This document shows, piece by piece, positions 42,712 to 52,521 of a DNA stretch of 64,000 nucleotides. This stretch comes from JACKCR01 sp041390305 (GTDB taxonomy: Bacteria > Eisenbacteria > RBG-16-71-46 > CAIMUX01): the NCBI GenBank assembly GCA_041390305.1, contig JAWKQE010000001.1, positions 186,001-250,000 of the forward strand, written 5' to 3'. Position 1 is the stretch's first letter; every line of letters starts with the position of its first letter. The notes below the pieces were generated by a model. The model was not told where the DNA came from. It ran no database searches and saw only the letters and a list, made by a program, of their open reading frames with translations. A program made the position numbers and the translations under genes.

Positions 42712-44034
42712 ATGCGTACCTACATTCGGAGTATCGGCGTGTGGACTGGCATCGCGATGATTCTACCGCTCGCCGGATTGGGCTGTAGTGATGACGACGA
42801 CTCGGTGACGAACCCACCGGCTGAGACAAACGCTTTCGTCCGCGTCGCGCATCTGTCACCCGATGCGCCCGCCGTCGACGTGTGGGTCGATGGTGACGTG
42901 GTCCTCGAGGACGTGGACTTCCGAGAGTTCAGCGGCTACCTCGACGTGGGTGCCGGTTCCCACCGGATCCAGGTGAGCCCTGCGAATCAAACCACGCCGA
43001 TCGTGATCGACGCGAACCTCTCCTTCGCCGAGGGCTCGTATACGACGGTCGCGGCCACGGGGCGCCTGGCGGAGATCGGAGCTGCCGTCCTGACCGATGA
43101 TCTGACACGGGATGCGGACGCGGCCCGTCTGCGCTTTGTCCACGCCGGACCGGACGCACCAGCGGTCGACATCACGTTGACCGACGGGACCGTTCTCTTT
43201 TCGGATGTCGAGTTCAACGAATCCGCGACGTACCTGGAGGTTCCGGGCGGAACCTATGATCTGCAGGTGCGCGTTGCGGGTACCGAGACCGTCGCGCTGT
43301 CGTTCGGAGACGTAGTCCTGGCCGACAACCATACGCTCAGCGTGTTTGCGACTGGTTTGCTGGAGGACGGGAGCCTCGCCGCAACCGTCGCCGTCGACAG
43401 CCCGGGGGACGGAAACACCACTCTGGAACTCGTAGGGGCGACTGCGGAGGTGAGAGTCGGGCACTTCTCTCCCGATGCACCGAACGTCGACATCTATCTG
43501 AACGACGAACCGGTCACGGCCCTCACCAACGTTCCCTTCCAGGCAGTCAGTGACTACCTCGAACTCGGAGCAGCGACGCAGAACCTGAAGGTGTTCGTTT
43601 CAGGTACGAACACGAGTCCCGTGATCGAAGCCGACCTCACGCTGCTTCCCGGAGAAGCGTACACGGTCGCCGCAACCGGCCTGGTCGGCCAGTCCGACCT
43701 GAGACCCCTCGTCCTGACCGACAACCGGATGTTGGGTTCGATGGGTGAGTCGATGGTTCGCTTCGTCCACCTCAGCCCCGACGCCCCACAGGTAGACGTC
43801 GCCGTAGCCGACGGCCCGACTCTCTTCAGCGGCGTCGCCTTCCGCGAGTTCACCGAGTACGGAACCGTCCAAGCCGGAACCTACGACCTCGAGGCCCGCC
43901 TCACCGAAGGAGGAGCCGTGGCCCTCGCCGTTCCGGACGTCCCCCTCACCAGCGGCGCAAACTACACCGTCTTCGCCACCGGCGAAGCCACCCAAGGAAC
44001 CCTGACCGTAGTCCTGGCGCAAGACACCCCGTAG
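42712..44034 (+). CDS. DUF4397 four-repeat lipoprotein
   Basis: The protein has 440 residues; ATG at 42712 follows GGAGG. The signal peptide ends in lipobox LGC (Cys25), followed by an acidic DDDD linker. Four DUF4397 repeats start near residues 41, 138, 245 and 347, each opening with V-R-[VF]-[AGV]-H-x-[SG]-P-D-A-P-x-V-D and closing with YTVxATG. DUF4397 domains are Ig-like, found on surfaces of many bacteria, and have no known activity. The gene is followed by two strong hairpins. Confidence 0.9.
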   Translation: MRTYIRSIGVWTGIAMILPLAGLGCSDDDDSVTNPPAETNAFVRVAHLSPDAPAVDVWVDGDVVLEDVDFREFSGYLDVGAGSHRIQVSPANQTTPIVIDANLSFAEGSYTTVAATGRLAEIGAAVLTDDLTRDADAARLRFVHAGPDAPAVDITLTDGTVLFSDVEFNESATYLEVPGGTYDLQVRVAGTETVALSFGDVVLADNHTLSVFATGLLEDGSLAATVAVDSPGDGNTTLELVGATAEVRVGHFSPDAPNVDIYLNDEPVTALTNVPFQAVSDYLELGAATQNLKVFVSGTNTSPVIEADLTLLPGEAYTVAATGLVGQSDLRPLVLTDNRMLGSMGESMVRFVHLSPDAPQVDVAVADGPTLFSGVAFREFTEYGTVQAGTYDLEARLTEGGAVALAVPDVPLTSGANYTVFATGEATQGTLTVVLAQDTP

Positions 44035-44066
44035 CTCAGCGAGACCCAGGAAAGTTCGAGCCCTCA

Positions 44067-44095
44067 GCGCCGTTTGGCCCCCCGCCAAACGGCGC
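44067..44095 (+). terminator. Perfect 12-bp hairpin after DUF4397 gene
   Basis: GCGCCGTTTGGC-CCCCC-GCCAAACGGCGC lies 32 bp past the stop codon. The stem is very stable; no T-tract follows. Confidence 0.7.
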
Positions 44096-44151
44096 CTCAC
44101 ATTCTCTCCCCCCACCCTCAGCAAGAACCCTCTTCAACCAACGCCCCCTGA

Positions 44152-44210
44152 GCCCCTTGGGCCTCCTGAGGATTCCGTCCCCTCCGGAATCGTAAGGAGG
44201 CCCAAGGGGC
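44152..44210. terminator. Nested double hairpin between convergent genes
   Basis: Outer 16-bp arms (44152-44167, 44195-44210) are perfect complements, GCCCCTTGGGCCTCCT on the left. Within the loop a second perfect 7-bp pair GATTCCG/CGGAATC (44171-44177, 44185-44191) sits around a 7-nt centre. It lies 40 bp past the acetyl-CoA synthetase stop and could work in both directions. Confidence 0.7.
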
Positions 44211-44249
44211 GTAGACTACGCACGTGGTCGAAGCCCGAGTGGTACGCAG

Positions 44250-45968
44250 CTAGTCGTTTTCGAGCGTCGAGATGTCCCCGATCTCCTCGCCCCACTCCTG
44301 GGCCTTGAGCAGTCGACGCATGATCTTCCCGCTCCGAGTCTTCGGGAGCTTGTCGACGAACTCGATCTCCTGCGGCATCGCGAGCGGCGAGAGCTTCTTC
44401 CGGATGAGGTTCATGATCGAGAGTTCGGTGTCGTCGTCCGGGACGTGGCCGGGCTTCAGCGCGACGAACGCCTTCACCACTTCCATGTTCACTGGGTCGG
44501 GCTTGCCGATCGCCGCGGACTCGGCGACGGCGGGGTGTTCGAGGAGGGCGCTCTCGATCTCGAACGGACCGACGAGGTGGCCGCCGGTGTTGATGACGTC
44601 ATCGTCACGGCCGCTGAACCAGAAGTAGCCGTCGGCGTCGATCGAGCCGCGGTCGCCGGTGACGTACCAGCCGTTGTGGAACTTGCTGTAGTACGTCGCG
44701 CTGTTGTTCCAGTACGTGCGCATGAGGCTGGGCCACGGGGGACGGATGCCGATCATGCCGACCTTCCCGACCTCCTGCACCGGTTCCCAGGTGACGGGGT
44801 CGAGGACGGTGCCTTCGACGGCCGGGAAGGGACGTCCCATACTCCCGGGCTTCACCGTCATGCCGGGGAGGTTCGTGATCATCATCGAGCCGGTCTCGGT
44901 CTGCCAGTAGGTGTCGTGGAAGTCGAGAGAGAACGCTTCGCGTCCCCAGTGCACGCCTTCCGGGTTGAGCGGCTCACCAACGCTGGCCATGTGGCGAAGC
45001 GCGGAGAGGTCGTGCTTCTTCACTTCGTCCGTGCCCGCCTTCATGAGAAGACGGATCGCGGTGGGGGCCGTGTACCAGACCGTGACCTTGTGCTTCGCCA
45101 TCGTCTGATACCAACGCTCCGCGGAGAAGCCGGCATCGAGGACGACCTGCGTCACTCCCATCGTCCACGGGCCGATGATTCCGTAGCTCGTGCCGGTCAC
45201 CCAACCTGGGTCGGCGGTACACCAGTAGACGTCGTCCTCCTTCAGATCGAGGACGAGCTTCGTCGTGAGGTACTGCCCGAAGACGGACGAGTGGACGTGG
45301 AGGGCACCCTTGGGCTTCCCTGTCGTGCCGCTGGTGTAGTGGAGAACGCTCGGGCTCTCACGGTGTGTCTTCGCGATCCCGAACTCGGGAACGGCCTCGG
45401 CGGCCATGTCGAACGCGAACTCGCCTTCGTCCGTGCGGAGCGGCTTGCCTTCGGCCTTTCCGTCGATGACGAGGACGTGCTTCAGCTCCGGCACGCGGTC
45501 GCGGATTTTCCGCACCCGCGGGACGAGCTTCCGAGACGTGATGATGGCGACCGCCTTGCTGTCCTCGACGCGCTGGAGGAGTGAGTCTTCACCGAACGCC
45601 GAGAAGAGCGGTTGCGCGACGGCGCCGAGCTTGAGGATCCCGGCGAATCCGATGTAGAGCTCGGGTGCCTTGTCGAGGAAGAGACAGACGCGATCGAGCT
45701 CCTTCACACCGAGTTCTAGCAGCCGGTTCGCAAAGCCGTTGCTGAGCCGCTTCACGTCCCCGTACGTGAACGTGCGCACCTCACCGGTCGAGTCCTCGTG
45801 GATCAGGGCGAGCTTGTCGGCGAGGCCGCGTTCCACGTTCCGGTCCACCGCGAGGTAGCCGATGTTGAGCGGCTTTCCCAGCTCCCAACCCAGCTCGGCT
45901 TCCGCGGCTGTCCAGTCGAGGGTGGCGTGGAGCTGTTCGTAGTCGATCGTGGTGGACGCGGGCGTCAT
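44250..45968 (-). CDS. acsA: Acetyl-CoA synthetase (acetate-CoA ligase)
   Basis: The protein has 572 residues, the length of the AcsA/AcuA-regulated type rather than the ~650 of Acs. ANL-superfamily core motifs are YTSGTTGKPKG (211-221), YWQTETGS, GDRGSIDADGYFWFSGRDDD, and Lys548 in PKTRSGKIMRR, the residue regulated by acetylation in this family. It converts acetate, ATP and CoA to acetyl-CoA. Its start overlaps the stop of the upstream AcpS-like gene by four bases. The short N-terminus fits a cytosolic enzyme. Confidence 0.9.
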   Translation of the reverse strand: MTPASTTIDYEQLHATLDWTAAEAELGWELGKPLNIGYLAVDRNVERGLADKLALIHEDSTGEVRTFTYGDVKRLSNGFANRLLELGVKELDRVCLFLDKAPELYIGFAGILKLGAVAQPLFSAFGEDSLLQRVEDSKAVAIITSRKLVPRVRKIRDRVPELKHVLVIDGKAEGKPLRTDEGEFAFDMAAEAVPEFGIAKTHRESPSVLHYTSGTTGKPKGALHVHSSVFGQYLTTKLVLDLKEDDVYWCTADPGWVTGTSYGIIGPWTMGVTQVVLDAGFSAERWYQTMAKHKVTVWYTAPTAIRLLMKAGTDEVKKHDLSALRHMASVGEPLNPEGVHWGREAFSLDFHDTYWQTETGSMMITNLPGMTVKPGSMGRPFPAVEGTVLDPVTWEPVQEVGKVGMIGIRPPWPSLMRTYWNNSATYYSKFHNGWYVTGDRGSIDADGYFWFSGRDDDVINTGGHLVGPFEIESALLEHPAVAESAAIGKPDPVNMEVVKAFVALKPGHVPDDDTELSIMNLIRKKLSPLAMPQEIEFVDKLPKTRSGKIMRRLLKAQEWGEEIGDISTLEND

Positions 45969-46480
45969 GCGAGACCTCCTTTGCGGTGCGGTGACGACTC
46001 GGCGATCGCGATGGCGCGCGCGTGGTCACCGAAGAAATCGAGTTCGAGAGAGAGTCGGTAGTCCTGTCGGTCGGTGAGACCGGACAGGGCCTGGGTACGG
46101 ACGGCTCCGTGGAGCCGAAGTCGAGCCGACGACGAAGCCGGTCGCCCGAGCGTAGTGCCTGAGGGTGGGGCCTCCGGGTGGACGTACGACGCGAAGAGGT
46201 GAGAAGGACGGAGAGGTGTGCTCCCGGGATCCGAACCGAGGGGCAGGATTTCGATATCCGCCCAACGCATCTCCGGCGTCCGGCCCGTGCCGAGCGCCTT
46301 GAAGACGGCTTCCTTGCCCGCGAACGTCGCTGCGAGTCGAGTGGGTGCCCAGCCTTCGGCCGCGGAGACGTGCAGCTCCGCGTCGCTGAGGAACTCCTCC
46401 AAGAACTCGCTTCCCCAGCGTTCGAGCTCTCGTTGGAGTCGGCCGACGGGGAAGAGATCGATGCCGAGACCCAGGATCAT
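45965..46480 (-). CDS. acpS: Holo-ACP synthase-like 4'-phosphopantetheinyl transferase
   Basis: The protein has 171 residues. The magnesium ligands Asp8 (GLGIDLFPVGR) and Glu57 (FAGKEAVFKALG) are in the canonical AcpS blocks. It is about 45 residues longer than typical AcpS, owing to an insertion after the ILPLG strand (P-S-H-L-F-A to S-S-S-A-R). It would attach phosphopantetheine to acyl carrier proteins such as the one at 25.9 kb. It overlaps acsA by four bases, an unusual operon partner since AcpS more often sits beside pdxJ or alr. Confidence 0.82.
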   Translation of the reverse strand: MILGLGIDLFPVGRLQRELERWGSEFLEEFLSDAELHVSAAEGWAPTRLAATFAGKEAVFKALGTGRTPEMRWADIEILPLGSDPGSTPLRPSHLFASYVHPEAPPSGTTLGRPASSSARLRLHGAVRTQALSGLTDRQDYRLSLELDFFGDHARAIAIAESSPHRKGGLA

Positions 46481-46705
46481 CGCCTCCTCCGAAACGGGGA
46501 TTCTAGGGGCCGGGGCGGGCGGAGCCGCTTACGGAGTTGTACTTACCGCGCCGGCTGCGAACAGTCGTTCGTTGCTGTCGACGGACACAGGCCGACCGGT
46601 ACCTCTATAGAAGGCATCGCGTTCCGACGATAGAACAATTCAAGCCGGTCCGGCGGTGATGGCGCGACCTGACGTCGCGACGAACTCAGGCCAAGAGGTT
46701 GTCGA

Positions 46706-48750
46706 ATGCCCGCGAGGAGCCTCTCCTTCCTCGAGCTGTTCTCCGAAGGCCCCACGGTCATCTTCGTGTGGGACGGCACTCCCGGGTGGCCGGTGCAGTT
46801 CGCTTCTCCCAACGTCCATTCCCTGCTCGGCCTGACGGCGACGGACCTGACGACGGGCCTCGTGGAGTACTCGAGTCTCATCCACCCGGATGACAGGGAT
46901 CAGGTTCGGGATGAAGTGCAGCGGGCGGTTGCGTCCGGCGTGGACAGCTTCACCCACGGCGACTACCGACTCCTGCGTCCGGATGGCGACACCCGCTGGG
47001 TCTCCGATCACACCCGGATCGAGTGGACGGATTTGGGCACCGTCTCGCGATTCCTCGGCTACATCGTCGACGTCACGGACCGACGCACGGCGGAGGATGC
47101 CGCGAGCGAGCGGCAGCAGCGCCTCGAACTCGTGATCGAGGGCGGTCGGATCGGCACCTGGGACTGGTATCCACAGACGAGCGACGTGGTGTTCAACGAG
47201 TACTGGGCCCAGTTGCTCGGCTACCGGCGCGACGAACTCGAGCAGTCCCTCGATAGCTGGGCATCGCGAGTCCATCCGGACGACATGGCGAGGTGTCAGG
47301 CGGATCTGCAGGAGCACATCGAGGGACGGACGGAGTTCTATCAAAACATCCATCGCATGCGCCATCGCGATGGGCACTGGGTCTACATTCTCGATCGCGG
47401 CAAGGTGGTGGAACGAGACGCGGACGGCAATGTCATCCGATTTTCAGGAACCCACACCGACATCACCGAGCAGAAGAAGGCCGAGATCGAGGCGCGCGAA
47501 GCGAGTCGATCGAAGGGACGATTCCTCGCCCGCATGTCCCACGAGATCCGGACTCCGCTCAACGGTGTGATCGGTGTGACGCAGCTTCTCGAGCGGACGC
47601 CACTCAATCCCGAGCAGGACGAGTACGTGCGCACGATCCGATCGAGCGGCGAAGGGCTTCTCAAGATCATCAACGACATTCTCGACTTCTCGCGTATCGA
47701 AGCGGGCCAGATCGAGTTCGAGTCGTCGCCGTTCTCGCCGGTCAAGGAACTCGAGTCGATCGTCGGCCTTGTTCCGGGAGCGCATACGGCAAGGGGCTGT
47801 GGTTGGAGCTCGAAGTCGCGGACGGAGTCCTCCTACGTCAGTGGTGACGCCCACCGGATCCGTCAGGTGATCCTCAACCTCGTCTCCAACGCGATCAAGT
47901 TCACGGACAGGGGAGCGGTCAAGGTCCAAGTCGAGGCGGAGTCGCCGCCGGAGTTCCTCGCCACTTCTGCCGAGTCGGCTGCCGATCCGGTGCAGGCGAC
48001 ACGAAGTCTGGCCCAGGAGGTGACGCGCTCTCTGGCAGATCGCTGTCCGGAACGTTCCAGCGGGTCACGGGCAGGACCGGCAGGACGGTGCTCCTCCGGA
48101 TCACCGTGGAAGACAGCGGCAAGGGCATCGACAACTTCGAGGCGATCTGGAAGGACTTCGGGCAGGAGGACGCTTCGATCTCACGCCGCTACGGGGGTAC
48201 GGGGCTCGGGCTCCCGATCTCTCGTCAACTCGTCGAGTTGATGAACGGTCGGGTCGACGTCGAGAGCGAGATCGGAGTCGGGTCACGCTTCATCGTGTCC
48301 ATCCCGATGCCGACGGTCGAGGCACTCGAGGAAACGCGCGAGAGGCGTTCGGGCCCGAGTCTCAAAGGACTGCGTATCCTCGTCGCCGAGGACAATCCGG
48401 TCAATCAGCTCGTCATCGGGAGGATGCTCCAGCGTCTCGCCATCGAGGTCCATGTCGCGGAGGATGGCCTCCAGGCGGTCGAAATGTGCCACGCGGAGAC
48501 GTTCGACTTCGTCCTCATGGACATCCACATGCCCGGCATCGACGGGATCGAGGCGACGCGACGGATCCTCGCCGCGGTCGACACTCCGCCGATCGTGATC
48601 GGAGTCTCCGCCGACGTAATGGAAGAAAACCGTGCGCGGTGCGAGGAGGCCGGGATCGTCGAGATGGTCTCGAAGCCGCTCCGCTTCGATGAGCTGACAC
48701 GCAAGCTCCAGCAGCATCTTCCCACGATCCGAGACCGTCGCACCGCGTAA
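46706..48750 (+). CDS. Hybrid histidine kinase (PAS-PAS-HisKA-HATPase-REC), coding sequence in several frames
   Basis: The first frame encodes two PAS domains (~1-130 and ~135-260) and the HisKA H-box with His279 (ARMSHEIRTPLNG). From ~47765 the recognisable coding sequence changes frame: L-F-R-E-R, then A-Y-G-K-G-L-W-L-E-L-E-V-A-D-G-V, then S-Y-V-S-G-D-A-H-R-I-R (N-box region), and from ~48040 the G-boxes (DSGKGI, GGTGLGLPIS) and a C-terminal receiver with phosphoacceptor in VLMDIHMPG. At least four indels are needed to join them. Signal and partner are unknown; the lone receiver at 3.1 kb is distant. Confidence 0.78.
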
Positions 48751-48859
48751 CGCCCGCGTAACGCCCTCCTGGCAAGCTCCGACTCGGTCTCGGGGCAGCC
48801 CAATCTCCAACCACCGAACGGCGGCTGCTTCCGAGGTACGACTCTAGGAAGGAGCAGCC

Positions 48860-51800
48860 ATGTATCCAGCAATGAACCACAAGCGCCTGGCCCTGTCGGG
48901 TGCTCTCGTCCTGGGGACCATCGGGTTCGTTCCCTCCGCGCCCCTGGCGGCGGACCCGATCCTCTGGAGCAACCTCTCCGGCGGTGTCTGGTCGGACCCT
49001 CTCAACTGGGATCCGAACAACGTCCCCGACAACACATCGGAAATCGCCGTCTTCCCATCGAATGGGGGAACGTTCACAACGACCCTGGACACCGGGGTCA
49101 CCCTCGCGGGTCTGGATCTGCTCAACGCCGACGCGACGCTCGTTCTCTCTCGTGACCTCTCCGTGCCCGGCGGCCCGACGATCGAGAACGCAGGTCTCAT
49201 GCAGTCGGGGGCGGGCATGTCGTTCTCCGGAAACTTCCACAACGGAGACACGGGACGATTCGAGGTCACTCCGTCGCACCCGGTCTACATCTACGGGCCG
49301 GTGGTCACGAACGACGGAACGATCCGGATCAACCCGGACGGTTCCTCGACGAACACGTACCTCTACGTTTCCGCCTACGACCTGCTCTTCCAAGGGACGG
49401 GAGAGCTCGTCCTCGCCACGGCCGGGACGACGGCGGACGCCGACCTCGCACCCTGGTACGGGAGCTTCGACAACGGGCCTGACCACACGATCCGTGGAGA
49501 GGGACAGATCAGCTGCGGGTTCGACAACTTCGGAACGGTGATGGCAGACGTCGCCGGAAGGGAACTCCTGCTCCTCAACGCGGCCAAGTCGAACGACGGG
49601 ACGATCGGCGCGACGGGAGACGGGACGCTCCGAATGACCGGCATCTCGCTCTCCCAGACCCCGAACGGTCGTCTCCTCGCGGATGGAGGAACCGTCGCAC
49701 TCGATGGAAGTGCTTGGGTATCGGGCGGCCGGTTCGAGAGTGCGCTCGGGAGCCGGGTCAAGACCGTCGGCGCGGCGAACGTCACCGGGATCACGAATCT
49801 CGGCGACTTCGAGATCGGTGCCGGGACTGGGTGCTATCTCTACGGACCCAGCGTGACGAACGACGGGACGATCGAGATCAACCGGGACGGGTCCACCTCG
49901 AACACGGTTCTCTACGTGGCGAGCTACGATCTCGACCTGTCAGGAACCGGTGAGATCGTGATGAAGACGGCGGGGACTCCCGACGACGCGCGGATCGACC
50001 CTTGGTACGGCTCATTGGTCAACGGTCCTCTGCACACGATCCGCGGCTCGGGCCGGATCAGCGCAGGCGTCGCGAACAACGGTACGATCAGGGCGGACGA
50101 CAGCGAGGTCCTCACGCTCTCGAGCACGCCGAAGTCGAATCAGGGCTCGATGGAGTCCTATGGCCCGGGAACGCTGGAGATCTCCGGTACGAGCGTGACG
50201 CAGAGCGGGAGTGGGAGGATCGCCGCGTTGGCGGGAGGGACGACGCAGCTCACGGCCAGTGCCACCATCACCGGCGGGAGCCTCGAGAACGCGGGTGGGA
50301 CGCTCGAATCCACGGGCACGACCTCGATCTACGATCCGACGTTCACGGGTGTGTACGGGATCCGTGGCGGCGTGGCCGTCTACCTCTACGGGAATACCCG
50401 GAACGACGGCACGATCGTCGTCAACAGCAACTCCTCCAGCTCGAATGCCCATCTCTACGTCTCGAGCAACAACGCGAGGCTGGATGGAACGGGTGACGTC
50501 GAACTCGTCGCCCCGACGGACCTGGACGATGCCCGCATCGATCCGTGGTACGGGACGCTCGTTCAGGGGCCGGACCATACGATCCATGGAACGGGTCGTC
50601 TGACTTCGACCTTCACGAACGAGGGCACGGTCGATGCGGACCAGGCGGACAAGGTGCTCGTTCTCCAGTCGGCCGCAATGATCAACAAAGGGCTGATCAC
50701 CGCGACCAACGACGGAATCCTCCGGGTCGAGTCGGCCGACCTGACCGAGGACGGCGGCCGTTTCCTTGCGGATGGCGGGGTCGTCAATCTCAACTCCTGC
50801 ACGATCCGCTCGGCGACGTTCGAGACCGACAACGGAGGGCGGACGACCACGACCGGCGGCTCCAATGTCGTCGACATCACGAACCGTGGCGTGTTCGAGG
50901 AGTCCGCTGGATCCGGACTCTACGTCTATGGAAACACGACGAACGACGGCATCTGGACGATCAATGCGGAAGGGACGAGTGCGAACACGATCTACTACGC
51001 CGCGACGGCAGGCGGGCGGATGGACGGAACCGGTGAGTTGATTCTGAACGCGGCGGGGTCGACCGATGACGCCAGGATCGTGAGTTGGTACGGGAACCTC
51101 ACGCAGGGACCAGCGCACACGATTCGGGGTACGGGACGGATCGTGACCGCGTTCTCGAACGAAGGTACCGTGATCGCCGATCGCGTGGGGAAGACGCTCC
51201 TCCTCGACTCCGAGGGAAAGGCGAACAGCGGGACGTTCCGTGCCCTCGGAGGCGGGATCCTCCAGGTGACTACGTCGAGTTCGAGCTCGGGGACGGTCGA
51301 GGCTCTGGATGGCAGTATCGTCCGGTTCACACTCGCGCCGTCCAACTACAGTGGCGGACGCCTCACCGGGGGTACGTGGAAAGCATCGGGAACGGGGTCG
51401 GTTCGGCTGTTCGGCTGTCCGGTCTCGACCCTGGCCGCTCACGTCTACCTGGACGGGCCGGATGCGCAGTTCGTCACCAACGATGCAGGGGCGAGCGCGC
51501 TCGCCGGGCTCCACTCGATCGAGCGAGGGGGGCTGCTTTCTATCCAGGGAGGCCATGATCTCACGCTGCCCGGCGATCTCGTGAGCGAGGGAGACCTCGT
51601 CGTCGGCCCGAACACGACGCTCACCCTGAGTGGGAAGTTCCGGCATACACCCGAGTCGCCCCGTGCCTGCAGGTCCGTGATCGATGGCGTGCTCGTTCCG
51701 GCCGACTCCGCGCTGGTCGACGGAGGGTGGATCCAGGGGAACGGGCGGATCGTTGCGGACGTCCTCAACACCGCCCGAGCGAATCCCGGGAACCCGATCG

Positions 51801-52432
51801 GAACGTTTGCCGTCGAAGGCGACTATGAACAGACCGCGACCGGCGAACTCCACGTCGACCTCGCGGGCACTGCCGAAGGTGAGTACGACCGGCTTGCGGT
51901 GACGGGTGAGGCGCGCCTGTCCGGCTCACTCTTCATCGACTCCACGGACGACTTCGACGTCCACGACGGAGACAGCTTCGTCGTCGTCACCTATGCGAAT
52001 CACGTCGGAGAGTTCGACGAGGTGTTCGCATGTCCGGCGCCGGCTGTCTGCATGGAGGTCGTCTACGAGAGCGATCGCGTGATCGTGACCGCGCATGACA
52101 TCGCTCCGGCCGGAGTCGAGGACCAGGACCAAGGTCCCGACAGCCAGGCGCCGACCTCACTCCGTCTCGAGAGCCGGATGGGGCCGAGTGGTGCGTCCAC
52201 GATTCGACTCGAGCTTCCGGCGGACGCCAGAGCTTCGGTCGACGTGTTCGACGGATCCGGTCGAAGGATCGACCTCGTCCACGAGGGCGACCTCTCGGCC
52301 GGCGTTCACGAGTTCCCCTGGACGGGACGGAGTGACGCTCGCATTGCGAGTGGGATGTACTTCGTCCGTGCTCGGGTGGAATCCCGGGAAGGGACCCGGG
52401 TGCTCTCGACGCGCGCGCTCGTGGTGCGCTGA
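48860..52432 (+). CDS. Giant secreted beta-repeat protein with FlgD tail
   Basis: The protein has 1190 residues; ATG at 48860 follows GGAAGGAG. The signal peptide ends PLAA. An opening W-S-x-x-x-x-W-D-P-N-N-V-P-D-N motif resembles PEP-CTERM/autotransporter-like starts. Then about four repeats of ~180 residues begin near 142, 325, 507 and 687, each with [TR]-N-D-G-T-I, GTGE-[LI]-V, D-[AD]-[RL]-I-x-P-W-Y-G-x-L and H-T-I-R-G. A right-handed beta-helix or similar solenoid is likely. The tail ends RALVVR with GMYFVRAR. No enzyme site; adhesin or S-layer-like roles are possible. Confidence 0.82.
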   Translation: MYPAMNHKRLALSGALVLGTIGFVPSAPLAADPILWSNLSGGVWSDPLNWDPNNVPDNTSEIAVFPSNGGTFTTTLDTGVTLAGLDLLNADATLVLSRDLSVPGGPTIENAGLMQSGAGMSFSGNFHNGDTGRFEVTPSHPVYIYGPVVTNDGTIRINPDGSSTNTYLYVSAYDLLFQGTGELVLATAGTTADADLAPWYGSFDNGPDHTIRGEGQISCGFDNFGTVMADVAGRELLLLNAAKSNDGTIGATGDGTLRMTGISLSQTPNGRLLADGGTVALDGSAWVSGGRFESALGSRVKTVGAANVTGITNLGDFEIGAGTGCYLYGPSVTNDGTIEINRDGSTSNTVLYVASYDLDLSGTGEIVMKTAGTPDDARIDPWYGSLVNGPLHTIRGSGRISAGVANNGTIRADDSEVLTLSSTPKSNQGSMESYGPGTLEISGTSVTQSGSGRIAALAGGTTQLTASATITGGSLENAGGTLESTGTTSIYDPTFTGVYGIRGGVAVYLYGNTRNDGTIVVNSNSSSSNAHLYVSSNNARLDGTGDVELVAPTDLDDARIDPWYGTLVQGPDHTIHGTGRLTSTFTNEGTVDADQADKVLVLQSAAMINKGLITATNDGILRVESADLTEDGGRFLADGGVVNLNSCTIRSATFETDNGGRTTTTGGSNVVDITNRGVFEESAGSGLYVYGNTTNDGIWTINAEGTSANTIYYAATAGGRMDGTGELILNAAGSTDDARIVSWYGNLTQGPAHTIRGTGRIVTAFSNEGTVIADRVGKTLLLDSEGKANSGTFRALGGGILQVTTSSSSSGTVEALDGSIVRFTLAPSNYSGGRLTGGTWKASGTGSVRLFGCPVSTLAAHVYLDGPDAQFVTNDAGASALAGLHSIERGGLLSIQGGHDLTLPGDLVSEGDLVVGPNTTLTLSGKFRHTPESPRACRSVIDGVLVPADSALVDGGWIQGNGRIVADVLNTARANPGNPIGTFAVEGDYEQTATGELHVDLAGTAEGEYDRLAVTGEARLSGSLFIDSTDDFDVHDGDSFVVVTYANHVGEFDEVFACPAPAVCMEVVYESDRVIVTAHDIAPAGVEDQDQGPDSQAPTSLRLESRMGPSGASTIRLELPADARASVDVFDGSGRRIDLVHEGDLSAGVHEFPWTGRSDARIASGMYFVRARVESREGTRVLSTRALVVR
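49284..51460 (+). repeat. Four tandem ~545-bp units inside the giant protein gene
   Basis: Unit starts are near 49284, 49834, 50380 and 50920, judged from the tyrosine-rich (Y-x-Y-G) strand. Units are visibly similar in DNA as well as protein. The fourth is shorter and merges into the C-terminal part. Confidence 0.7.
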
Positions 52433-52440
52433 TCCTTCCT

Positions 52441-52475
52441 CGAACGAGGGGGCGCTTCCGGCGTCCCCTCGTTCG
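52441..52475. terminator. Strong bidirectional hairpin
   Basis: CGAACGAGGGG and CCCCTCGTTCG are perfect 11-bp arms around 13 nt. It lies 9 bp past the stop of the giant protein gene and 47 bp past the stop of the convergent AraC gene. Confidence 0.75.
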
Positions 52476-52521
52476 TCACGGAGAGATGGCGGCCCGTTGG
52501 GCCGAGCGATCGGCTTTGTCG

